This document shows, one piece after another, positions 40,184 through 45,700 of a DNA stretch of 45,700 nucleotides. The DNA is from CAYMJV01 sp964390545 (GTDB taxonomy: Bacteria > Desulfobacterota > BSN033 > UBA1163): assembly GCA_964390545.1 (NCBI GenBank), contig CAYMJV010000016.1, forward strand, positions 1 through 45,700, given 5' to 3'. Under the pieces are notes generated by a model. That model searched no databases. It was not told the DNA's origin and saw only the letters and a list, made by a program, of their open reading frames with translations. Positions within the stretch are counted from its first letter, which is position 1. The number at the start of each line of letters is the position of its first letter. Position numbers and translations under genes: made by a program.

Positions 40184-40212
40184 ATAATAATTTGGGAGAA
40201 CTCAATAGTCAA
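40184..40212 (-). promoter_or_regulatory. Sigma-70-type promoter of bfr
   Basis: Minus strand TTGACT, 17 bases, TATTAT: five of six in both boxes. It lies 37 bases upstream of the start codon. No clear Fur box was recognised. Confidence 0.7.
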
Positions 40213-40250
40213 GAAAAAAACAGAGAAAAACAGAAGTTTTTGGCCGGAAC

Positions 40251-40322
40251 GTGCCCCGTCCCGCGCTATGCGCGGGGTCAAGGGGCACAATATGAAACGA
40301 TATTACATTGCCGGGGAGCTTC
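40251..40322. repeat. GTGCCCC...GGGGCAC repeat with ACGATATTACATTGCCGG tail, copy 1
   Basis: GTGCCCCGTCCC, a GCGC hairpin, AGGGGCACAATATGAAACG, then ATATTACATTGCCGGGGAGC. The second copy is at 44185-44305. It lies just ahead of the amidase promoter. Confidence 0.75.
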
Positions 40323-40338
40323 ACTTCTTTATTGTTGT

Positions 40339-40367
40339 TTGACAGATTCATTCGATTATGATATCAG
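40339..40367 (+). promoter_or_regulatory. Possible promoter of the amidase gene
   Basis: TTGACA, 17 bases, TATCAG. The -35 is perfect and the -10 weak. Transcription would begin about 6 bases before ATG 40380, giving an almost leaderless mRNA, which fits the lack of a ribosome site there. Confidence 0.4.
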
Positions 40368-40379
40368 TGTATTTAAAAG

Positions 40380-41531
40380 ATGAGAAATACTTTCCCAAAA
40401 GTCGCCCTTCCTTTTCTCATCGGAATTTTCGTCGTCCTGTCCCAATCCACTCTTGCTTCTGCTGCAATGATCACTGATGTGAGATTCTGGTCAGCCCCGG
40501 ATCACACAAGAGTGGTTCTGGATCTCACCGAACCGATTCAATACGAAAGTTCTTCTCAGGTCAACCCTGGGCAGCTCCATCTTGAAATGAAGGAGACAAT
40601 TCTCCTTACCAGGAAGAGGGAGTTAGGAGTAAATGATTCCTTTCTATCCAAGATCAGTCTAACCCCCCTTGGAGAAAAGAAGGTCCGACTGATCCTCCAT
40701 CAAAAAAGGGCCCTACAAGCCAGTATCCTTGCCCTCAAACCTTATCAGGATAAGCCCCACCGTCTCGTGATCGACCTCATCGATCCGGCACAAGAGAAAA
40801 AGGAACAAGAAGAGAGACAAAAACAAAAGGAGACTAGCCCCAAAGGGATAAGGATCGTCGCCATCGATCCTGGCCATGGGGGAGAGGATCCCGGAGCCAT
40901 AGGCCCCCAAAGGACTATGGAGAAGAATGTGGTGTTGAGGGTGGGAGAGAAGCTCGTCTATTCCCTCAACGAGGGCAATGAATGCAAGGCTTTTCTCACT
41001 CGAAAAAGGGATTATTTTATCCCCTTGGAGGACAGATCCAAGATCGCAAGGGAATACGGAGCAGAATTATTTGTCAGCCTCCATGCCGATGGAAGTTTTA
41101 ATCCTCAAGCCAGGGGTTCTTCCATTTATTGCCTCTCCCTTTCCGGTGCAACAGACGAAGCTGCCAAGATCTTGGCCGACAAAGAAAATATGTCCAATGT
41201 GTTGGGGGGGGCGATCGCCAGACCCTCCGTCGCCAAAGACCCAAACCTGAACCAGATTCTGCTAGACCTTATGCAAAACAACTCGATGAAAGAGAGTTTT
41301 CGATTTGCCGATTTGTTTCTTGGGAATATGAAAAGCGTGAATCATCTAAAATATTCTCACTACCGCCAGGCTAATTTTCTTGTCTTAAAAGCTCCTAACA
41401 TTCCTTCTGTGCTCGTGGAGATCGCCTTTATCACGAACAGGGAAGATGAGCGTCTGCTTAACCAGGATGATTTTCAAGAAAAATTCGCCAAAGCGCTTAC
41501 CACCACTATTAAAAAGTATTTTAGGCAATAA
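40380..41531 (+). CDS. N-acetylmuramoyl-L-alanine amidase (AmiC-type, AMIN plus Amidase_3)
   Basis: 383 residues. Signal peptide 1-29 (FLIGIFVVLSQSTLASAA). An AMIN domain (about 30-140; ITDVRFWSAPDHTRVVLDLT) targets the enzyme to septal peptidoglycan. A Lys/Glu linker (EKKEQEERQKQKE) precedes the Amidase_3 domain, whose zinc ligands are in AIDPGHGGEDPGA, the following Glu (MEKNVVL) and LFVSLHADGS; the catalytic Glu is in VLVEIAFITN. It cleaves the amide bond between MurNAc and L-Ala during cell separation. An LytM-domain protein that could activate such amidases is encoded at 44542. Confidence 0.95.
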   Translation: MRNTFPKVALPFLIGIFVVLSQSTLASAAMITDVRFWSAPDHTRVVLDLTEPIQYESSSQVNPGQLHLEMKETILLTRKRELGVNDSFLSKISLTPLGEKKVRLILHQKRALQASILALKPYQDKPHRLVIDLIDPAQEKKEQEERQKQKETSPKGIRIVAIDPGHGGEDPGAIGPQRTMEKNVVLRVGEKLVYSLNEGNECKAFLTRKRDYFIPLEDRSKIAREYGAELFVSLHADGSFNPQARGSSIYCLSLSGATDEAAKILADKENMSNVLGGAIARPSVAKDPNLNQILLDLMQNNSMKESFRFADLFLGNMKSVNHLKYSHYRQANFLVLKAPNIPSVLVEIAFITNREDERLLNQDDFQEKFAKALTTTIKKYFRQ

Positions 41532-41674
41532 CCCCCCCTACCCCTCCTCCCTGACTGTTTCCTCCCCCTGACCTTTCGATTCCGCCCCAGGCTTCGGCCT
41601 CTGGCCTGGAGAAACCCGAGAGATTGACTATCTTAGGAGGCATGGTTAGATTTTAGCTGAAGGAGGTGGAAATC

Positions 41675-42046
41675 ATGAAAAAGATGGAGACAAAAAGCTT
41701 TGGTGTTCCTGATGAGGTCAGGAAATTTGATAAAGGGAAGGTAGAGCTCGTAAAGATAGGGGGCGCCACGATCGGGAGAGCCGTATTTGAACCTGGATGG
41801 AGATGGTCTACATCTGTAAAACCCATTGTAAATACGAGAAGTTGTGAAGCCCCTCATTTTCAATACCACGTTTCGGGGACCATAAAAGTGCTGATGGATG
41901 ATGGTACGGAAAAGGAATTAAAGGCCGGTGATGTTTCATTGTTACCGTCAGGCCACGATGCATGGGTCGTTGGAAACGAACCTGTAGTGGTGGTTGATTT
42001 TCAGGGGATGGTTGACTACGCAAAGGCGTCTAAAAGAAAAAAATAA
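41675..42046 (+). CDS. Cupin-domain protein
   Basis: 123 residues from ATG 41675, with a full AGGAGG at 41661-41666. One double-stranded beta-helix domain is suggested by EAPHFQYHVSGTIKVLMDDG and KELKAGDVSLLPSGHDAWVV. His residues in HFQYH and SGHDAW could bind a metal. It has no other domain. Such small cupins have many roles, so function is not assigned. It stands ahead of the DUF3842/CooT unit but is separated from it by a hairpin with a T-run. Confidence 0.8.
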   Translation: MKKMETKSFGVPDEVRKFDKGKVELVKIGGATIGRAVFEPGWRWSTSVKPIVNTRSCEAPHFQYHVSGTIKVLMDDGTEKELKAGDVSLLPSGHDAWVVGNEPVVVVDFQGMVDYAKASKRKK

Positions 42047-42053
42047 TATAATA

Positions 42054-42082
42054 TTGACAAATAGTATCCTTATTGATTAAAT
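42054..42082 (+). promoter_or_regulatory. Promoter ahead of the DUF3842 gene
   Basis: TTGACA, 17 bases, TTAAAT. The -35 is perfect and the -10 is 4 of 6. The start of transcription would fall near 42089, at the first base of the hairpin at 42090-42134. Confidence 0.5.
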
Positions 42083-42089
42083 GATTATT

Positions 42090-42140
42090 AGCCACGAAGG
42101 TCAAGCTCCTTATGACAAGGAGGGAAGCGTGGCTTTTTTT
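42090..42140 (+). terminator. Hairpin plus T7: terminator of the cupin gene or leader attenuator
   Basis: Outer stem AGCCACG/CGTGGCT, inner stem CTCCTT/AAGGAG, then TTTTTTT at 42134-42140. It could end the cupin transcript. A promoter places its first base at the start of this hairpin, so it could instead be the 5' leader of the DUF3842-CooT unit. The sequence GCCACGAAGG recurs in the hairpin at 42998-43050. Confidence 0.65.
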
Positions 42141-42156
42141 ATTTTATAGGTGTGAA

Positions 42157-42585
42157 ATGGGGGGAAGCCGAAAGTCCATAGCTGTTATCGATGGGCAGGG
42201 AGGTGGGATAGGAAGCGCCATCATCAAGCGCCTGCGGGAAGTTCTGGGTGAAGAATTAGAAGTCATCGGATTGGGAACGAATGCTATGGCCACAGGGGCC
42301 ATGTTAAAAGCTGGGGCCAATAAAGGCGCCTCCGGTGAGAATGCCATTGTTCAAACGGTAAGAAAAGTGGATATCGTCGCCGGGACATTCAGTATTGTCC
42401 TGGCTAATTCGATGATGGGAGAGTTAACTCCCAAAATGGCAGAGGCTATTGCCTCATCATCTGCAATCAAATGCCTTCTGCCTCTGAAGATTCCTGAGGT
42501 GGAAATCATTGGGACGGCCAAGGAACCCCTCCCCCATCTGGTTGACCAACTGATTAAACGAATACAAGAAATTGTGGGAACCTAA
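42157..42585 (+). CDS. DUF3842 family protein
   Basis: 142 residues from ATG 42157 (AGGTG a few bases upstream). The N-terminal nucleotide-binding-like motif IAVIDGQGGGIGSAIIKRL and the following GLGTNAMATGAMLKAGANKG and GENAIVQTVRKVDIVAG are the DUF3842 pattern. Function is unknown. The wording IDGQGGGIG suggests a Rossmann-like site for a nucleotide. It stands directly before cooT, cbiM and a PDGLE gene, so a role in nickel or cobalt handling is a fair guess from context only. Confidence 0.85.
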   Translation: MGGSRKSIAVIDGQGGGIGSAIIKRLREVLGEELEVIGLGTNAMATGAMLKAGANKGASGENAIVQTVRKVDIVAGTFSIVLANSMMGELTPKMAEAIASSSAIKCLLPLKIPEVEIIGTAKEPLPHLVDQLIKRIQEIVGT

Positions 42586-42590
42586 TACTC

Positions 42591-42633
42591 AATCCCCCGT
42601 CTCCCCCTTTAGAAAAGGGGGTTGGGGGGATTT
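42591..42633. repeat. AATCCCCC...GGGGGATTT repeat between DUF3842 and cooT
   Basis: Centre CCCTTTAGAAAAGGGG. It fills most of the 64-base gap and ends 7 bases before the cooT ribosome site. Confidence 0.8.
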
Positions 42634-42649
42634 GATACAGGAGGAAACA

Positions 42650-42838
42650 ATGTGTGAGGCTAACGCGTACTTAGTTAAGGGAGGTAAAGAAGAGTTAATT
42701 CTCGAAGATATCTCTATTCTTCGGCCCGAGAAAGATGAACTCTATTTGCAAAATATCTTTGGTGAACAGAAGCGGATTAAAGCCCGAATCAAAGAGATGA
42801 ATCTCATTGATCACCGAATTGTTTTGGAAGAACCCTGA
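42650..42838 (+). CDS. cooT: CooT-like small nickel-binding protein
   Basis: 62 residues from ATG 42650, with GGAGG seven bases upstream. MCEANAYLVKGGKEELILED, then NIFGEQKRIKARIKEMNLID and HRIVLEE, matches the CooT family, in which Cys2 binds nickel in the homodimer. CooT takes part in nickel supply for carbon monoxide dehydrogenase maturation. Length is normal (about 60-65). No CO dehydrogenase gene is in the window. It lies between DUF3842 and the nickel/cobalt permease gene cbiM, in line with a nickel unit. Confidence 0.88.
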   Translation: MCEANAYLVKGGKEELILEDISILRPEKDELYLQNIFGEQKRIKARIKEMNLIDHRIVLEEP

Positions 42839-42855
42839 ACCCCGGTGTACCGGGG

Positions 42856-42962
42856 AAATCCGAAACACGAATTTCGAAACTCGAAACAAATACTAATTTC
42901 GAATTTCTAAACTTTTTCTTTCGGAAATTTGTATTTTGAGCATTCGTGCTTGTTTCGGATTT
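42856..42962. repeat. Gene-less hairpin related to the four-helix-bundle element arms
   Basis: The left arm starts AAATCCGAAACACGAATTTC and the right arm ends CGTGCTTGTTTCGGATTT, its inverse; about 105 bases fold back. It shares CGAAACAAATACTAATTTCG-type sequence with the arms at 630-674 and 1036-1100 but encodes nothing. Related sequence extends to about 42982. Confidence 0.65.
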
Positions 42963-42997
42963 CGTGCTTCGAAATTAGAAATTAATCTTTTGGATGG

Positions 42998-43050
42998 GGC
43001 CACGAAGGCCTTCCATTTCCAGTATGGGAATGAACCTTCGTGGCCTTTTT
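42998..43050 (+). terminator. Hairpin with 11-bp stem and T5 ahead of cbiM
   Basis: Stem GGCCACGAAGG/CCTTCGTGGCC enclosing a second imperfect stem (TTCCATTTCC/GGGAATGAA), then TTTTTATT. It may end the cooT transcript or act as an attenuator for cbiM. Its GCCACGAAGG sequence repeats the hairpin at 42090. Confidence 0.7.
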
Positions 43051-43054
43051 ATTT

Positions 43055-43099
43055 AATCCCCCCTCACCCCCCTTTAGAAAAGGGGGGATGGGGGGATTT
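43055..43099. repeat. AATCCCCCC...GGGGGATTT repeat upstream of cbiM
   Basis: Centre CCCTTTAGAAAAGGGG, nearly the same as 42591-42633. It abuts the terminator-like hairpin and ends next to the cbiM ribosome site. Confidence 0.85.
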
Positions 43100-43112
43100 G
43101 AAAGGAGGATCT

Positions 43113-43778
43113 ATGCACATTCCTGATGGATTTCTAAGCAATGGTATCAATGCCGCCACCTTTGCCATCTCCGTGGGCGCGTGTACCTATGGAGTGAGGA
43201 GGGTAAACCGAAACTTTGGAGAGAAGGAAGTCCCCCTGATGGGTGTGACCGCTGCTTTCATCTTTGCAGCACAGATGATTAATTTTCCCATTGCAGGAGG
43301 GACAAGCGGCCACTTCCTTGGAGCTGTCTTTTCCTCAGTCCTGATGGGTCCCTGGGCAAGTCTTCTGATCATGACCATAGTCCTGATCGTCCAATGTCTG
43401 GGATTTGCAGATGGGGGGCTAACGGCTCTTGGATCCAATATTTTCAACATGGGAATTATTGGAGGATTGGGAGGATACGGCATCTTTTTTATCCTCTATC
43501 ACCTCTCTGGAAAGAGTCGGAAAGGGTTCTTCTTCGCCCTGGCCGTCTCCTCATGGCTCTCTATTGTGGCGGGGGCCTCCGCCGCGGCTATTGAGTTGGC
43601 AGTCTCAGGAACCTCTCCCCTAAAGGTGGCATTACCCGCGATGGCGGGGATTCATGCTCTCATTGGCATTGGGGAAGCCATCATCACGACAACCGCTGTT
43701 TCCCTCATCTTAAAAACAAGGCCTGATTTGGTGATCAGTTTTGCCAAGAAAGGAGCCCTCCATGAAAAGACGGCTTGA
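43113..43778 (+). CDS. cbiM: Nickel/cobalt ECF transporter substrate-binding membrane protein (CbiM/NikM)
   Basis: 221 residues from ATG 43113, with AAAGGAGG at 43101. The family's invariant N-terminus MHIPDGFLS provides the metal site (Met1 amine, His2). About six to seven membrane helices follow, with INFPIAGGTSGHFLGAVFSSVLMGPW and ALGSNIFNMGIIGG as conserved signatures. With a PDGLE or CbiN partner, CbiQ and the ATPase CbiO it forms an energy-coupling factor importer. CooT next door favours nickel over cobalt. CbiQ and CbiO are not in this window. It overlaps the PDGLE gene by 17 bases. Confidence 0.95.
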   Translation: MHIPDGFLSNGINAATFAISVGACTYGVRRVNRNFGEKEVPLMGVTAAFIFAAQMINFPIAGGTSGHFLGAVFSSVLMGPWASLLIMTIVLIVQCLGFADGGLTALGSNIFNMGIIGGLGGYGIFFILYHLSGKSRKGFFFALAVSSWLSIVAGASAAAIELAVSGTSPLKVALPAMAGIHALIGIGEAIITTTAVSLILKTRPDLVISFAKKGALHEKTA

Positions 43779-44256
43779 TGGATTGATCTGGATTGGATTG
43801 GGTGTATCCCTACTCCTGGCCCTCTTTCTCTCCCCTTTTGCTTCCTCCTCTCCGGATGGCCTCGAAAAAGTGGCGGAGACGAAAGGATTCTTAGAGAAGG
43901 GAGAGGGATGGAAATTCTGGAAATATGCTCCTTTTTCCGAATATGCCATCCCGTGGATCAAAAATGAAAAAGTATCAACCGCCCTCTCGGGTCTGATTGG
44001 CACATTAGCGATCTTCTTTCTGGCCATAGGGATTGGGAAGATTATTAGAAAAAGTCTAAATCAGAAGACAATGATCTTCATCGCTTTTCTTTTTATGATC
44101 TTCTCAACCTTAATCTTAACCTCAACCTTTCTTCATGCTGCTCATCCTCTTACCACGGACGATGCCTACACAGTCGACCGGAAAGTGCCCCGTCCCACGT
44201 ATAGCGGGATAGGCGGGGTCCCTGCCTGCCGGCAGGCAGGAAGGGGCACAATATAA
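43762..44256 (+). CDS. PDGLE-domain protein (CbiN/NikN partner) with an aberrant C-terminal extension
   Basis: 164 residues from ATG 43762 (AAAGGAG upstream). A first membrane helix, SSPDGLEKVAETKGF, a loop ending APFSEYAIP and a second helix (LSGLIGTLAIFFLAIGIG) make a complete PDGLE protein by about residue 95-100. The frame then continues with what looks like the start of another protein: a signal peptide (IFIAFLFMIFSTLILTSTFL) and HAAHPLTTDDAYTVDRK, as at the N-termini of some outer-membrane transporter-like proteins. It ends in a repeat (VPRPTYSGIGGVPACRQAG). I infer a fusion left by a deletion that also removed following genes. Confidence 0.8.
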   Translation: MKRRLDGLIWIGLGVSLLLALFLSPFASSSPDGLEKVAETKGFLEKGEGWKFWKYAPFSEYAIPWIKNEKVSTALSGLIGTLAIFFLAIGIGKIIRKSLNQKTMIFIAFLFMIFSTLILTSTFLHAAHPLTTDDAYTVDRKVPRPTYSGIGGVPACRQAGRGTI

Positions 44257-44305
44257 AGCGATATTACATTGCCGGGAAGCCCCGGCCTACGGCCGGGGAG
44301 CTTCA
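44185..44305. repeat. GTGCCCC...GGGGCAC repeat with GATATTACATTGCCGG tail, copy 2
   Basis: The same outer words and tail as 40251-40322, but with the 20-bp palindrome CCTGCCTGCCGGCAGGCAGG inserted at 44221-44240 and an extra GCCCCGGCC/GGCCGGGG hairpin. It forms the 3' end of the PDGLE-fusion frame and the spacer after it. The remaining 44306-44453 shows no gene. Confidence 0.75.
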
Positions 44306-44453
44306 AAGGGGCACGTTTCAATTAGAGGCGGGGATGGCTGTTGAAACCTTGATCTTTTTCCCCACCCAATGAGGAGGGGTGGCTGTCTACTTATTTGATA
44401 ATACTTGGATTTTCCTCCTCTCCTGGCAGAGAGATCCGGCCCCAAAAAAAATC

Positions 44454-44482
44454 TTGACCAAAACATTTAAATTTATTATTAA
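44454..44482 (+). promoter_or_regulatory. Promoter of the M23 peptidase gene
   Basis: TTGACC, 17 bases, TATTAA, in an AT-rich stretch. Five of six and four of six matches. It lies 60 bases upstream of the TTG start. Confidence 0.5.
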
Positions 44483-44541
44483 ATAGGTCTCTCCATAACG
44501 GTTCGATTCGGCCCGAATCAAAATGATAAAGGGGAACTAGG

Positions 44542-45453
44542 TTGGAAAAAGAATATATCAGTATTCTTTTCTTTGGCCATCACACCTCCAGGACCAGGCA
44601 GCTGAAGATTAGTAAGAAGTCGCTTAAGACCTTACTCTACCTTTCAGCCCTTATCCTTCTTGTCGCCATTTTCTTCTTGTCCGACTACATCCAAGTCAAG
44701 AAAAGGGCTTTCGACGTGTATCGATTGCGTGAGGAGATGAAAGGGCAGACATCGCAAATTCATTTTTTCTTAGCCAAGGTTGAGCAGCTAGAAAGGCAAC
44801 TCTCCGGATTGAAGGATTTCGACAGAAGGACCCGAATCATTGCTAATTTGGAGAGGAGAGAACAAGGAAATGATCCCTTAATGGGCATCGGCGGGCCCTC
44901 CCCTTCGGATATTCGAGAGAAGCTCAAAGGAAGGGAAGACGAGAAGGCGCTGATTCTGCAAATGAGAAGTGATATAGAACGTCTCCAATCGGAGGCCGTC
45001 TCCAGTGAGGAAAGCCTCTCCCAACTCTTAAGACTCTTACTCGTCAAAAAGCAGTTGTTGGCCCACACTCCATCCATCTGGCCAGTCCAGGGGTGGGTGA
45101 CATCGGTATTCGGGTTTCGTACTCATCCGCTTACCGGCTTATCCCAGATGCATGAAGGGCTGGATATTGCAAACCGGGTGGGGACCACGGTCATCGCACC
45201 GGCCAGCGGAATCGTTTCGGACATCGAAACGGATCAGCTTTTCGGAAAGATTGTGGTCATCTCCCACGGATTTGGAATAACCACTTGCTACGCCCACCTC
45301 CACAAGGTTTTAGTAAAATTAAGCCAGAGAGTGGAAAGAGGAGATAAAATCGCAGAGCTCGGGATGAGTGGAAGGACGACAGGCCCCCACCTTCACTATG
45401 AAGTAAGAATTAACAACATCCCAGCCAATCCGGTGCAATATATTCTGAATTAA
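44542..45453 (+). CDS. M23 (LytM) family peptidase with membrane anchor and coiled coil
   Basis: 303 residues, starting at TTG 44542 (GGGG about 8 bases upstream). One membrane helix near 30-47 (LLYLSALILLVAIFFLSDYI), a coiled coil (about 50-95 and 130-170), and a C-terminal M23 domain: VTSVFGFRTHPLTGLSQMHEGLDIA, which provides the H-x3-D zinc pair, and GRTTGPHLHYEVRIN with the HLH. The zinc residues are intact, so it may be an active endopeptidase rather than only an amidase activator. Its role is in peptidoglycan remodelling, probably with the amidase at 40380. It stands alone with its own promoter. Confidence 0.93.
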   Translation: MEKEYISILFFGHHTSRTRQLKISKKSLKTLLYLSALILLVAIFFLSDYIQVKKRAFDVYRLREEMKGQTSQIHFFLAKVEQLERQLSGLKDFDRRTRIIANLERREQGNDPLMGIGGPSPSDIREKLKGREDEKALILQMRSDIERLQSEAVSSEESLSQLLRLLLVKKQLLAHTPSIWPVQGWVTSVFGFRTHPLTGLSQMHEGLDIANRVGTTVIAPASGIVSDIETDQLFGKIVVISHGFGITTCYAHLHKVLVKLSQRVERGDKIAELGMSGRTTGPHLHYEVRINNIPANPVQYILN

Positions 45454-45590
45454 CATCTTCTCTCCATTCTTCCCTTCCCCCGCAAACAGCTCTTTTCCTT
45501 CTAACGCAGGTCTTACCCTCCTTTTTTATGAGGATAACTCCCATCTCTCTCAAAGGGAATCTTAACGCTTTGGATAATAAAGAACAAAAA

Positions 45591-45700
45591 TCACTTGAAA
45601 GTTTTTTCGCCGGCTTTGATCTCAATCTCCAGCATGTTTTCTTTTGGCGGGAGGGCGCAGATAAATTTCTCGTTGTAAGCACAGGAGGGATGATAGGCCA
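45591..45700 (-). CDS. DUF1684 protein, 3' end only (gene runs off the window)
   Basis: Read on the minus strand from the window edge, an open frame ends with TGA at 45591-45593. It encodes 36 residues including AYHPSCAYNEKFICALPPKE and NMLEIEIKAGEKTF, which is the conserved C-terminus of DUF1684 proteins (NPYCAYNxxxxCPLPPxEN-x-L-x-I-x-AGEK). Function of the family is unknown. It is convergent with the M23 gene. A longer overlapping frame on the same strand is an artefact. Confidence 0.7.
   Translation of the reverse strand, partial: AYHPSCAYNEKFICALPPKENMLEIEIKAGEKTFK

Noticed and set aside
41580..41612. Hairpin CCAGGC/GCCTGG after the amidase gene as a terminator
   Set aside because: The stem is short and imperfect and no T-run follows.
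42090..43050. The leader hairpins as a known NiCo (czcD) riboswitch or cobalamin riboswitch
   Set aside because: The four-way-junction sequence conserved in NiCo riboswitches and the cobalamin B12-box are not seen; only simple T-tailed hairpins are.
44318..44352. A CRISPR-repeat-like word beginning GTTTCAATTAGAGG and ending GTTGAAAC
   Set aside because: It occurs once; there is no second copy, no regular spacing and no cas gene.
45410..45682. 90-codon minus-strand frame at the right end
   Set aside because: It overlaps the M23 gene and the clearly conserved DUF1684 frame; composition and content look random.

Overview
The window reads as chromosome of an uncultured anaerobic bacterium of the Desulfobacterota (Deltaproteobacteria) type. 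The evidence is gene content, not a marker gene: an MSHA-type pilus locus, a molybdenum hydroxylase with YqeB/YqeC/XdhC/MocA maturation genes, an ADP-forming acyl-CoA synthetase, a CooT-type nickel protein with a nickel/cobalt permease, and large PAS-rich hybrid histidine kinases. Composition looks about 50% GC and fairly even. No rRNA, tRNA, CRISPR array or prophage was seen.

Layout. 1-3410: [2Fe-2S] and molybdopterin subunits of a xanthine dehydrogenase/CO dehydrogenase-like hydroxylase, split by a four-helix-bundle (23S intervening-sequence protein) gene with inverted repeats. 3411-4064: gene-free, repeat-rich leader. 4065-11815: signalling block of two related hybrid histidine kinases, a small excisionase-type HTH protein, a receiver-kinase hybrid and a lone receiver. 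11941-25034: MSHA-like pilus biogenesis operon (mshG, four pseudopilins, a PilM-PilN fusion, PilO-like, PilP-like, MshL secretin, MshM ATPase, TPR protein, MshE ATPase). 25187-36741, minus strand: glycosyltransferase, methyltransferase, REP-associated transposase (RAYT), YfhO-like membrane protein, an MshA-like pilin with a textbook sigma-54 promoter, XdhC, a GT39-type glycosyltransferase with a secreted partner, YqeC, YqeB and MocA. 37015-39053, minus strand: ADP-forming acyl-CoA synthetase. 39359-45700: a SulP/STAS remnant, bacterioferritin, AmiC-type amidase, cupin, DUF3842, CooT, CbiM, PDGLE protein, an M23 peptidase, and the 3' end of a DUF1684 gene.

Two functional themes recur. The hydroxylase subunits at the left and the XdhC/YqeC/YqeB/MocA genes at 30.6-36.7 kb probably serve the same enzyme class. 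The pilus machine at 12-25 kb and the pilin/YfhO pair at 27-30 kb probably form one surface appendage, perhaps glycosylated.

The most striking property is the density and placement of palindromic repeats. At least eight families occur in 45 kb. One has the REP design, GTAG followed by an 8-bp hairpin, in inverted pairs (REPINs). The RAYT gene lies exactly between one left and one right REP half, as an autonomous parent of the dispersed pairs should. Several repeats sit in frame inside genes: twice in the YfhO-like protein, at the C-terminus of the PilM-PilN fusion, and in the leaders of two pseudopilins. This recalls the palindromic elements of Rickettsia. Two 145-bp MITEs in inverted orientation bracket the 25.0-35.2 kb segment.
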